Shown: piece by piece, positions 1-7,822 of the stretch
Layout of the letters: every line of letters begins with the position of its first letter
Position numbering within the stretch: the stretch's first letter is position 1
Assembly (NCBI RefSeq): GCF_006575665.1
Contig: NZ_CP041253.1
Span: 3,447,001 to 3,511,000 of the forward strand
Reading direction: 5' to 3'
Length of the DNA stretch: 64,000 bases
DNA from: Echinicola soli
Lineage (GTDB): Bacteria; Bacteroidota; Bacteroidia; Cytophagales; Cyclobacteriaceae
Notes under the pieces: generated by a model
Told to the model about the DNA's origin: nothing
The model's input: the letters and a program-made list of their open reading frames with translations, nothing else
Databases searched by the model: none
Translations under genes and position numbers: made by a program

Positions 1-627
1 TTTCTTACGGAGGAAAGGAAAAAGGAGCTGGCAAGCAAAATGTCCGAATACTCTGGGCTAAATGAGGAAGTGATCTTAGCGCATAACTTGGCGGTGCCCA
101 CAGGATTTTTCTGGAAAGAATTGCTTAGAGACCAAGGATTAATAGTGGGAAGACTGGACAGTAGGTATCGTGGCGTGGATCGACAGGATGCCGGAAGCCG
201 CTATGATTATGATCCGGCACTGTCCAGCTGGAACCATGCTTTTGCTCCGGCCTTTAACCACTATATGATCAATGAACTTGATTTTAAAACTGATATAAAT
301 TATTTCCTTTTTGGTCCTGTCCATCCTTGGGACAGAAGTGGCGATCAGACAGGTGAAAACCTAAGGTCAGCACTTGCCCAAAACCCGTATTTGCATGTGA
401 TGATCCAGTCAGGGTATTTTGATGGCGGTACGGATTACTTTAACGCCAAATATTCCATGTGGCAAATGGATCCAAGCGGAAAGTTAAAGGACAGGCTCTC
501 GTGGAAGGGATATCGTAGCGGTCATATGATGTACCTGAGGTCGGAGGATCTGGAAAAAGCCAATGAGGATATCAGGGAATTCATCAAAAAAGCTGTTCCT
601 GAAGCAGGAACCCCCGCAAAGTATTAA
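1..627 (+). CDS. Serine carboxypeptidase-like (peptidase S10) protein, C-terminal part
   Basis: The reading frame is open from the first base, so this is the 3' end of a gene that starts outside the window; the ATG at position 40 is internal. The sequence matches the C-terminal half of bacterial S10 serine carboxypeptidases. It has the Asp-containing segment GYFDGGTDYF (catalytic Asp at 421-423) and the closing motif RSGHMMYLR, whose His (523-525) completes the Ser-Asp-His triad. The nucleophile Ser would lie upstream and cannot be seen. Members are secreted hydrolases that trim C-terminal residues at acidic pH; the substrate here is unknown. A terminator follows 70 bp after the stop. Confidence 0.88.
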   Translation, partial: FLTEERKKELASKMSEYSGLNEEVILAHNLAVPTGFFWKELLRDQGLIVGRLDSRYRGVDRQDAGSRYDYDPALSSWNHAFAPAFNHYMINELDFKTDINYFLFGPVHPWDRSGDQTGENLRSALAQNPYLHVMIQSGYFDGGTDYFNAKYSMWQMDPSGKLKDRLSWKGYRSGHMMYLRSEDLEKANEDIREFIKKAVPEAGTPAKY

Positions 628-696
628 CACAACATGGTATTTTGCGGTGATGTGGAATTAAGCTTATGAAGGAGTAAGAAATAACCAAAAGCTGCG

Positions 697-736
697 AAAG
701 GCTACCAAAAGGCGATGACTTATGGTAGCCTTTTTT
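697..736 (+). terminator. Rho-independent terminator after the S10 peptidase gene
   Basis: An 11-bp inverted repeat (AAAGGCTACCA at 697-707, TGGTAGCCTTT at 723-733) is followed by T residues on the + strand. It overlaps the stop codon of the convergent gluQ gene. Confidence 0.8.
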
Positions 737-1622
737 GATTAAAGGCCCGTTCAAATTCCTCCAAACTAAAAACGGATTCGCTGAAGCCCATAAATACGCC
801 CAACTGTTGGTAAATTGCTTCTTTGGACTTGCCTAATTTCCTCAGGCCGTGGATAGAAGTGCTTCCGGCGCTTTTGGAGAGTTTGTGCTCACCATTATCC
901 ATCAAAAGAGGGTGATGATAAAAAGTGCCTTTTGAAAATTGGTTTTCAGGCAATAGGTCCGCAATGAAAAGCTGTGTCCAGCTGGAATCCTGAAGATCAT
1001 CACCACGCACGATCAGGTCCACGCCATAGTGAATATCATCAACGACAGAGGCCAGCTGATAGGAGGGAGCACCATCTTTTTTTCTGATGATAAAATCCTT
1101 CATTATGGCAGGAAGAGGCGATACGAGTTCGTTGCTTTCCATCTGCATTGTCAGTGGTCTTTGGTCGGTTTTTAGCCGCCAGTTTACCTGTTTATGACCT
1201 AAACCGATATGTTTAGCACGACAGGTGCCGGGGTAGCTGCCATCTGGGGATGACTGTGCTATTTTCTTTCTGCTGCATTGGCAAGCATACACGAGGTTTT
1301 TGCCCACCAGTTGATCAAGTACTTTGTGGTACAGTGGCATGCGGTGGATTTGCGAAAAGGAGTCTTGATATTCTTTTACGTTCCTGGGGCCATAGTGCCA
1401 TGGGAAATCCAGGAACCTGAGGGTATCAAACAAGTCTTCCACATAGGACATTTTCACCCTGTTTTGATCCAGATCATCTATTCTTAGCATGATTTTGGTG
1501 CCGTGTCTCTTGGCCAAAGCATACGTTATGGCGAACGAGAGTGCATTGCCAAGATGTAGGAATCCACTTGGTGTAGGGGCAATTCTGGTCAGTCGATATG
1601 TTTTCATGGAAAATGGAGCCAT
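720..1622 (-). CDS. gluQ: Glutamyl-Q tRNA(Asp) synthetase
   Basis: A truncated glutamyl-tRNA synthetase paralogue of 300 aa that lacks the anticodon-binding domain. This is the layout of GluQ-RS, which attaches glutamate to queuosine at position 34 of tRNA-Asp. Visible features are the HIGH-like HLGN (23-26), the KMSKS-like KLSKS (246-250), and a zinc site of the GluQ type, C113-x-C115 ... Y129-x3-C133. The first Met gives MAPFSMKTYRL; the Met at residue 6 is an equally good start because the class I core begins at RIAPTPSG. The gene stands alone and converges on the S10 gene. A discriminating glutamyl-tRNA synthetase is unlikely given the length and the zinc pattern. Confidence 0.87.
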   Translation of the reverse strand: MAPFSMKTYRLTRIAPTPSGFLHLGNALSFAITYALAKRHGTKIMLRIDDLDQNRVKMSYVEDLFDTLRFLDFPWHYGPRNVKEYQDSFSQIHRMPLYHKVLDQLVGKNLVYACQCSRKKIAQSSPDGSYPGTCRAKHIGLGHKQVNWRLKTDQRPLTMQMESNELVSPLPAIMKDFIIRKKDGAPSYQLASVVDDIHYGVDLIVRGDDLQDSSWTQLFIADLLPENQFSKGTFYHHPLLMDNGEHKLSKSAGSTSIHGLRKLGKSKEAIYQQLGVFMGFSESVFSLEEFERAFNQKRLP

Positions 1623-1869
1623 GATGGTCAGGGAACAATGGAGATACGCAATTATACCAGCAAAACTTGAAAGTAAAAACTTGGCTTAGCGGAAACTGAT
1701 AAAAAAACAGAAAAGACCTTGCTAAAAGCTGGAGTTTCTTTATGATCTGTCAGGAACAAAACCTATTCGTGAAATGAAATGCTGGATTTGCGATTGAAAA
1801 GTTATAATTTACAGTTCAGAAAGTGCTGTTACCGCATTAAACATAATTTTTAAGTTATATATTTTACTA

Positions 1870-2613
1870 ATGGAAAACGATTTAAAGCTTGCCGTATTGA
1901 TTGATGCTGACAATATCCCTTCAGGCTATGTGCAGGAAATGATGGAGGAAATAGCCAAATACGGAAACCCCACTGTGAAGCGAATATATGGTGATTGGAC
2001 ACAGCCGAACCTGGCCAAATGGAAGGTGGTGCTTTTGGAAAATGCCATTACACCCATGCAGCAGTACAGCTATACCACTGGTAAAAATGCCACCGATTCT
2101 GCGATGATCATTGATGCGATGGATATTCTCTATTCAGAAAGGGTCAATGGTTTTTGTATCGTTTCGAGTGACAGTGACTTTACCAAATTGGCCACCAGAC
2201 TGAGGGAAGCCAGCATGAAGGTCATCGGAATAGGAGAGAAAAAGACCCCTACGCCATTTATAGCGGCTTGTGACAAGTTCATCTATCTGGAAATCCTCAA
2301 GCAGGAAGAGAAGAAGGAATCTCGGCCATCATCTGGTGCTGCCAAGCAAAAGGATCCGGGTGTAGACCAAGTGACTACAAAAGTCATCAGGCTTATCGCC
2401 AATACCATTTCTGATTGTGAAGACGATGATGGATGGGCATATCTGGGTGATGTGGGCAATTTGCTCCAAAAGAAGCAACCGAATTTTGATTCCAGGAATT
2501 ATGGTTTCCAAAAACTCACGCCCATGATCAACTCCATCAATAAGTTTGAAGTAGAACAACGGGAAGGCCAGCGTGGCAGGCACAAGTTGATTTATGTAAG
2601 GAACAAGAAATGA
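1870..2613 (+). CDS. NYN domain (PIN-like RNase) protein with C-terminal OST-HTH/LOTUS domain
   Basis: The N-terminal 150 residues form a NYN/LabA-type PIN fold with acidic residues typical of the active site: LIDADN (D12, D14), ATDSAMI (D76) and SSDSDF (D101, D103). A charged linker (about 147-168) leads to an OST-HTH/LOTUS module (about 168-245) of the kind that binds RNA. The family is expected to be a metal-dependent RNase or RNA-processing factor in the cytoplasm; the substrate is unknown. It is monocistronic with about 250 bp of AT-rich DNA upstream. The architecture is confident, the function only at family level. Confidence 0.85.
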   Translation: MENDLKLAVLIDADNIPSGYVQEMMEEIAKYGNPTVKRIYGDWTQPNLAKWKVVLLENAITPMQQYSYTTGKNATDSAMIIDAMDILYSERVNGFCIVSSDSDFTKLATRLREASMKVIGIGEKKTPTPFIAACDKFIYLEILKQEEKKESRPSSGAAKQKDPGVDQVTTKVIRLIANTISDCEDDDGWAYLGDVGNLLQKKQPNFDSRNYGFQKLTPMINSINKFEVEQREGQRGRHKLIYVRNKK

Positions 2614-2800
2614 TGGTGTCAAGGTAGATCAGTGAAAAATCGGAAATCAATACATAATTTAAAGGGGATAATCTGTTCCGAAAAGGAAACTTCCCGTAAT
2701 TTTGTAAATGGAGGCAGGGACATATGCCGCTATCATGAGGGATTCATAGGCTCTGGCATCTTTTTTGGTTTAACGTTTTAAAACAATTATACATAATAAT

Positions 2801-3595
2801 ATGCTCAAAAGGATATCAATTTTATTACTTGCAGGCTTAATCTTTTATAGCTGCGCGACGGTTCCGCTCAGTGGTAGGAAGCAGCTAAGCCTAGTGGACA
2901 ATGCGGAGGTTTTACCAATGTCATTTCAGCAATACAATGATGTAAAGTCCGAAAGCAAAATCGTAACCAATACTGCTGATGGTAAAAGTGTGGTGAAAGT
3001 AGGAAAGCGAATTGCTGTTGCAGTGGAAAAGTACCTTAATGATAATGGCTATGGCGAGATCTTAAATGGGTTTGAATGGGAGTTTAATCTAATTCAAGAT
3101 GACCAGGTCAATGCCTGGTGTATGCCTGGTGGAAAGGTAGCTTTCTATACCGGAATCATGCCAGTCTGCCAAGATGATGCCGGCATCGCTGTGGTAATGG
3201 GCCATGAAGTGGCGCACGCCATCGCCAGCCACGCGCGTGAAAGGATGTCGCAGGGGCTCGTAGCCAATGGACTTCTTGGAGGGGTACAGGCAGCCATGGG
3301 GCAAAACCCTTCCTTGACAGAGTCAATCTTTATGCAGGCTGTCGGTATGGGCAGTCAAGTCGGGATGCTGAAATTCTCTAGAGACCAAGAGCTGGAAGCG
3401 GATCAATTGGGATTGATCTTTATGGCCATGGCAGGATATGATCCTAGAGTGGCTCCCGAATTTTGGCAGCGTATGGAAGCGAAATCCAGTGGCGAAGCCC
3501 CGCCTGAATTCCTATCTACCCACCCAGGCCCCGATCGTAGAATCGACGAGCTGAACAGTCAAATGCCTGAAGCATTGAAATACTATAAGAATTGA
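2801..3595 (+). CDS. M48 family zinc metalloprotease, lipoprotein
   Basis: The N-terminus carries a lipoprotein signal (lipobox FYSC, Cys18). The catalytic helix GHEVAHAIASH supplies H135, E136 and H139, and the downstream ELEADQLG supplies the third zinc ligand (E199). At 264 aa it is a single-domain M48 peptidase of the periplasmic LoiP/YcaL type, without the membrane segments of HtpX. Such proteins act in outer-membrane protein quality control. The gene is monocistronic, with a strong terminator 30 bp after the stop. Confidence 0.92.
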   Translation: MLKRISILLLAGLIFYSCATVPLSGRKQLSLVDNAEVLPMSFQQYNDVKSESKIVTNTADGKSVVKVGKRIAVAVEKYLNDNGYGEILNGFEWEFNLIQDDQVNAWCMPGGKVAFYTGIMPVCQDDAGIAVVMGHEVAHAIASHARERMSQGLVANGLLGGVQAAMGQNPSLTESIFMQAVGMGSQVGMLKFSRDQELEADQLGLIFMAMAGYDPRVAPEFWQRMEAKSSGEAPPEFLSTHPGPDRRIDELNSQMPEALKYYKN

Positions 3596-3624
3596 TCTTC
3601 TCAAATTGAGGAGCACGGAACCGG

Positions 3625-3658
3625 AAAAGCCAAAGCTTGTAATTGCTTTGGCTTTTTT
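3625..3658 (+). terminator. Rho-independent terminator after the M48 protease gene
   Basis: A 12-bp perfect stem (AAAAGCCAAAGC at 3625-3636, GCTTTGGCTTTT at 3645-3656) with an 8-nt loop and a T run on the + strand. Confidence 0.9.
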
Positions 3659-3755
3659 GTGCATTAGTGAAAATATCCCTGAAATCAGGGACAGGGTTTT
3701 TTGGTTATTTTTGTTAATTGGACTTAGAAAGATTGTGAATAAAAATTGATATCAA

Positions 3756-4691
3756 ATGAAGATAAACCGTTTGGTTTTGGTCATTTTTATGCTGGGCTGC
3801 TCACTGACCTCTTTTGGCCAAAAATTAAAGGAAGATAAGAAATTATCGAAAGCGTTATATTCCCTCATGGAGGATTTTAAGGGGACAGCAGGAGTTTATG
3901 TAGAGCATCTTCCTTCTGGTAAGTTTGCAGCCATCAATGCAGATACTATTTTCCCCACGGCCAGTATCGTTAAGGTGCCCATTTTGATAGGTGTTTTTGA
4001 CAAGATCGATCGAGGTGAATTGGAATACCATCAACCTTTGGTTTATCGGGACTCGATACGCTATGGTGGCTCTGGCCTTATGCAGTTTTTTGAGGATAGT
4101 ACCAAGACGGATTTGAGCACACTATTGGCCCTTATGATCACGTACAGTGATAATACCACCTCTCTCTGGAACCAAGCACTCGCAGGAGGAGGGGAGACCA
4201 TTAATCCGATCATGGAAAAGTACGGGATGGAGTTTACACGTGTAAATTCCCGTACGCCTGGAAGGAAGGGGGATTGGGAAAAATACGGCTGGGGACAGAC
4301 TACACCCCGTGAGATGGCGACCTTGCTGAAAAAGATCAGAAAAGGAGAGATGATCAGCAAAGTCGCCTCAGAGCGAATGTATCGGCTGATGACTAATGTT
4401 TATTATGATGATTACGCCCTTTCGCAGATCCCTCCTTACGTACAGACCGCAGCCAAACAGGGAATGGTAAATGCCTCGCGCTCTGAGTTGGTAATGGTCA
4501 ATGCTCCCCATGGCGATTATGTGTTTTATATTGCAACTAAAAATAACCAAGATACCCGCTGGAAACCTGATAATGAGTCTTGGGTGTTGGCCAGAAAAGT
4601 TTCTGCTTTTTTGTGGGAATATTTTGAACCTAAGGATAAGTGGGTACCCGCCAAAGGTAGTGAGCAGTATCATGGAGGTTTGGCATATTAG
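3756..4691 (+). CDS. Class A beta-lactamase-related serine hydrolase
   Basis: A secreted protein of 311 aa with a signal peptide (about 1-21). It carries the serine penicillin-recognising motifs: SxxK as S70-I-V-K73, SDN as S131-D-N133, and K234-Q-G in place of KTG/KSG. The omega loop lacks the RxExxLN motif with the deacylating Glu; NSRTPGR occupies that place. It is therefore placed in the serine hydrolase family around PF13354. Cell-wall amide or ester hydrolysis, or an altered beta-lactamase, are all possible; antibiotic resistance should not be assumed. A GNAT gene follows 2 bp after the stop. Confidence 0.85.
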   Translation: MKINRLVLVIFMLGCSLTSFGQKLKEDKKLSKALYSLMEDFKGTAGVYVEHLPSGKFAAINADTIFPTASIVKVPILIGVFDKIDRGELEYHQPLVYRDSIRYGGSGLMQFFEDSTKTDLSTLLALMITYSDNTTSLWNQALAGGGETINPIMEKYGMEFTRVNSRTPGRKGDWEKYGWGQTTPREMATLLKKIRKGEMISKVASERMYRLMTNVYYDDYALSQIPPYVQTAAKQGMVNASRSELVMVNAPHGDYVFYIATKNNQDTRWKPDNESWVLARKVSAFLWEYFEPKDKWVPAKGSEQYHGGLAY

Positions 4692-4693
4692 AG

Positions 4694-5134
4694 ATGGAAA
4701 AAGTAGATGTAGCTTTAATCAGTATTCAGTTTGGGGCTGAGAAGATGGATGTGACAGCTATCCACCATTACTTGTCTGAGGAATCGTATTGGGCACGAGG
4801 AATCAGCTTGGAAAAGGTAAAAATGTCCATAGAAAATGCTTTTTGTGCAGGGGCATTTTATCAAGAAAAACAGGTTGGTTTCGTACGGGCGGTCACGGAT
4901 TATGCCACTTTTGCCTGGATATCCGATGTATATATCCTTGAGGAATTTGCAGGTGCAGGAATTGGAAAGAAAATGCTGAGCGAGTTTTTTGCCCAAGAGT
5001 GGTTTGGTGAGCTTCGAAGGATCATGCTGGCCACCAAAGATGCCCATTCCCTGTATGAGCAGTTTAACTTCACAGAACTGGACAAGCCGGAAATGATTAT
5101 GCAGGTGCTGAACGATAAGTTTGTGCTTTTGTGA
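4694..5134 (+). CDS. GNAT family N-acetyltransferase
   Basis: A small protein of 146 aa with the GNAT acetyl-CoA loop, seen as VYILEEFAGAGIGKKML (about 81-97; the R/Q-x-x-G-x-G/A element is AGAGIG). The N-terminus with YLSEESYWARG resembles single-domain GNATs of unknown substrate. The start at 4694 is 2 bp after the upstream stop, which suggests translational coupling. An alternative ATG at 4745 begins just before the recognisable family sequence and could be the true start. Substrate unknown. Confidence 0.82.
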   Translation: MEKVDVALISIQFGAEKMDVTAIHHYLSEESYWARGISLEKVKMSIENAFCAGAFYQEKQVGFVRAVTDYATFAWISDVYILEEFAGAGIGKKMLSEFFAQEWFGELRRIMLATKDAHSLYEQFNFTELDKPEMIMQVLNDKFVLL

Positions 5135-5138
5135 AAGG

Positions 5139-5269
5139 GAAGCTGTCTCAACTATGGACAATCCATGATCGCAGCCGGGAGAAGTGATCTCGATGTGCGC
5201 TTACTGCACTTTTATGGCGATTACTTTTTCCGATATAGAGGAAATGACAGATTGTTAGGAGACAGCTTC
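5139..5269. repeat. 131-bp segment bounded by 11-bp inverted repeats (MITE-like)
   Basis: Perfect inverted termini GAAGCTGTCTC (5139-5149) and GAGACAGCTTC (5259-5269) enclose 109 bp between two convergent genes. Termini of this kind resemble insertion-sequence ends, and the interior has no ORF. No clear target duplication is visible. A miniature element or IS remnant is the likeliest reading; a large hairpin terminator is the alternative. Confidence 0.5.
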
Positions 5270-5285
5270 TAAATCCAATTAGTTT

Positions 5286-5777
5286 CTAAGATTCCTGTAC
5301 TTTATAATTTCCAGGAACCAATCCAAATGACCTTACCAGCCTGTTCCAGGAATTGATCTGGATAACTGCCAGGGTCAGGTAGGCGATCTCTGTGGGCGTA
5401 AAGTGTTCTTTCAGTTGGTCATGTATCCCATCGCTGTGCTGTTCAGCCTTCATGTGGGTCAGAGTTTCTGAAAATTCCAACACCGCTTGTTCTTTTGCAC
5501 TATAGTAGGGTGTCTCACGCCAGGCAGAAAGGGAAACTAGCCTTAATGGTGTTTCACCGGCATGAATACCTTCTTTAAAATGCATGTCAATACAATAGGC
5601 GCAGCTGTTGATCTGCGATACCCTCATTTTGATCAATGTCATAAAGGACTTCTCCAGAGGACATTGATCGAGATAGTCCTGAACACCTTTTAAGGATTGA
5701 TAAAGGCCATTGGGCAAATCCTGAGATAAAATACGTTCTTTCATGATGTTGTGATATTGGTTTTGCCCTAATGACAT
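5286..5777 (-). CDS. AhpD-like carboxymuconolactone decarboxylase family protein
   Basis: A protein of 163 aa of the CMD/AhpD fold with the redox motif SCAYCIDMH (C59, C62, H66), as in alkylhydroperoxidase-D-like proteins. It follows the ECF41 sigma gene by 4 bp in the same direction, so the two are surely co-transcribed. ECF41 sigma factors are typically linked to a 'COE' gene (carboxymuconolactone decarboxylase, oxidoreductase or epimerase), and this is the CMD version. The expected role is peroxide or thiol redox chemistry in the cytoplasm; the true substrate is unknown. Confidence 0.88.
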   Translation of the reverse strand: MSLGQNQYHNIMKERILSQDLPNGLYQSLKGVQDYLDQCPLEKSFMTLIKMRVSQINSCAYCIDMHFKEGIHAGETPLRLVSLSAWRETPYYSAKEQAVLEFSETLTHMKAEQHSDGIHDQLKEHFTPTEIAYLTLAVIQINSWNRLVRSFGLVPGNYKVQES

Positions 5778-5781
5778 TTCC

Positions 5782-6642
5782 CTACCGATTATGTGACGGT
5801 ATGTGAGGTTTTTTTTTGAATAATGTTAGTTTGTCCGGATTTCGGATAAAATACATCTGAGCAATTTTACCCCTGTTAAATACAAATACCTGACAGTTAA
5901 TTACTAGCCCTTCTGCCGTTAGGTAAAGCAATGCAGGTGTGTGATTAATGACCGTCTGATGAATGGTAATCTCCTGATAGAATTTTCTATAAATTCCTTG
6001 TAGCATGGCCATGACCCGCTCTTTCCCATAAAGGATATTGGTTCCTGCGGGAACTTTTCCTCCGCCATCTGAAGTAAGTGAGATGTCATCTAACAGGAGC
6101 TTTTCCAGCTTGTCAGCATCACCACTCTGAATGGCGGATAAATATTCCATTAGGGCGGTATCACCTTTAGGGGATGGTCTGGAGATTGTGGCACCCTTTA
6201 ATTTCTTTTTTGCACGGGAAAGTGACTGTCTTGATACTTCTTGGCTAATATCCAATGTGTTGCTGATCTCTTCATGGCTATATCCAAATGCCTCTTTTAA
6301 TAGGAAAATGGCCCTCTGTCTCACTTCTAATTTCTCGAGTAGAATCATCAAAGAATAAGACAAGAGGTGTTCGTTTTCAGCGTCTTGGATGGAGTTATCC
6401 GTGCTTACAGGTTCAGGAAGCCAATTGTGGGGATAGGCAATGATCGTCTTATTTAGCTTGTTTTTTCGATTGATCGCGTGGTTAATGACCATCTTGATGA
6501 GGTACGCTTTCTCATTTTGGACAGTGCTGCTGTCCATTGTTAAGTACTTCTCAAACACATCTTGCACAACATCTTCAGCTTCCAGCGCAGCACCCAAAAT
6601 ATTATAGGCGTAGGTAAAAAGTAATGGACGATAATTTTCCAT
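5782..6642 (-). CDS. ECF41-type RNA polymerase sigma factor with SnoaL-like C-terminal domain
   Basis: Sigma-70 regions 2 and 4 occupy residues 1-150, followed by a SnoaL/NTF2-like extension (about 160-286). All three ECF41 hallmark motifs are present: WLPEP (74-78), SDGGGK (191-196) and RNPDKL (267-272). In this group the fused C-terminal domain replaces a separate anti-sigma factor and modulates activity. The gene heads a two-gene operon with the AhpD-like gene, which is the usual ECF41 target. The signal sensed is unknown. Confidence 0.93.
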   Translation of the reverse strand: MENYRPLLFTYAYNILGAALEAEDVVQDVFEKYLTMDSSTVQNEKAYLIKMVINHAINRKNKLNKTIIAYPHNWLPEPVSTDNSIQDAENEHLLSYSLMILLEKLEVRQRAIFLLKEAFGYSHEEISNTLDISQEVSRQSLSRAKKKLKGATISRPSPKGDTALMEYLSAIQSGDADKLEKLLLDDISLTSDGGGKVPAGTNILYGKERVMAMLQGIYRKFYQEITIHQTVINHTPALLYLTAEGLVINCQVFVFNRGKIAQMYFIRNPDKLTLFKKKPHIPSHNR

Positions 6643-7258
6643 GAAGTTGACTGTTTGTTATACCTGTAATTAACAGGACTTTTGTGGATTTGATTCAATA
6701 TCCCTAAAAATTAATTACTGGCGTCCGACTAAATTTCTAATATGATCAAAAACTGTCTTTAAATAGAAATTTGAGGGTTTTTATTTCAATCCCTAACATG
6801 ATCCCCATCCCCTAAAGGGGAGCTTTAGAAAGTCCCCTTTAGGGGATTTAGGAGGCGTAAACAGTTGAGTTTTTTCAATTTGACGATTGTTTTTTCGGAC
6901 TCCAGTAAAAAACAAACAGCTTTGGAACTATGTTCCAAGGTCCTGCCTCGGGTTAACGTCAGGCAAGGCATTCAGCCTTCGGCTCTCGATAGGGGAAGGA
7001 CTGAAAATCACACTTGATGTGGCTATAAGTTAAATTTGGGGTTTAACCTGCAATATAGATTAGAAAATCTACTGCGGATTTAAAATAGCAATGAAGAATG
7101 CACTTCGACAGCTAAGATGTTTTAAATCGAACAGAGGTTAATAGCCTTATTTAGTCATTATATGGGTTTTTTTAGTACATTATATTAAATGTTTTCAGTT
7201 GTCACGCAACCTAAGATAGCAATGTATTGTATAGGCTGGCGCAACCCTTTTCGGAAAA
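6643..7258. other. Intergenic region between two ECF sigma operons
   Basis: 616 bp between divergent genes with no credible ORF. It holds the hairpin at 6808-6846 and a degenerate repeat-like stretch near 6900-7010. Just before the second sigma gene are two copies of CGCAACC (7205-7211 and 7240-7246), 35 bp apart, a possible regulatory repeat. Confidence 0.5.
6808..6846. repeat. 39-bp self-complementary hairpin repeat
   Basis: TCCCCTAAAGGGGA (6808-6821) and its exact reverse complement TCCCCTTTAGGGGA (6833-6846) flank an 11-nt spacer. Each arm is itself nearly palindromic. There is no T run, so this is more likely a dispersed palindromic element than a terminator. Confidence 0.6.
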
Positions 7259-7822
7259 GTGGATCAAGATCTGTCTAAATCGCTCATAACTGGACTTTGT
7301 GAAAATGACACGAAGTCTCAGGAACTGCTTTACCGGCAGTTTTATAGCTATGGTATGAGTGTATGCTTACGGTACACTTCCAGTAGGGAAGAGGCTGTTG
7401 AGGTGTTGCATGACAGTTTTATGAAAGTATTCACCAAAATCCATCAATATGACCCAAACCAAGTATTTAAACGTTGGTTCAGGCGGATCCTGATCAATAC
7501 AGCGATCAACCATTTCAAGCGCCAACACAAGCATTATAAAACGGAGAAGCTCGATAGTGCCTTTCATGTCAAAGGCAACGAAGAAGACGCAGTGGCACAG
7601 CTAAATTACCAGGAGATGATCCAAGTGATCCAGCAGCTGTCACCAGTATATAGAACAGTGTTTAACTTGTTTGTAATCGAAGGTTATGGACATGAGGAAA
7701 TCGCCGAAAAGTTGGGGATTTCCGAAGGAGCTTCTAAATCCAATCTTTCAAGGGCAAGGGCAAAATTAAGGGAACTACTAACAAGGAATCATGAAAAAGG
7801 ACTGGCGAAATATGAGCGATAA
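7259..7822 (+). CDS. RNA polymerase ECF sigma-70 factor
   Basis: 187 aa with sigma region 2 (about 10-85) and a region 4 helix-turn-helix (about 120-170, including GYGHEEIAEKLGISEGASK). The start is a GTG; an in-frame stop lies 27 bp upstream and no ATG is available before the conserved part. The 3' end overlaps the next gene by 32 bp, which suggests coupled translation with its likely membrane anti-sigma partner. Two CGCAACC repeats precede it. It is a typical Bacteroidota ECF of an envelope-sensing system; the signal is unknown. Confidence 0.9.
   Translation: MDQDLSKSLITGLCENDTKSQELLYRQFYSYGMSVCLRYTSSREEAVEVLHDSFMKVFTKIHQYDPNQVFKRWFRRILINTAINHFKRQHKHYKTEKLDSAFHVKGNEEDAVAQLNYQEMIQVIQQLSPVYRTVFNLFVIEGYGHEEIAEKLGISEGASKSNLSRARAKLRELLTRNHEKGLAKYER

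Noticed and set aside
3756..4691. Beta-lactam resistance gene
   Set aside because: The omega-loop Glu and the KTG motif are not conserved, so resistance cannot be claimed.
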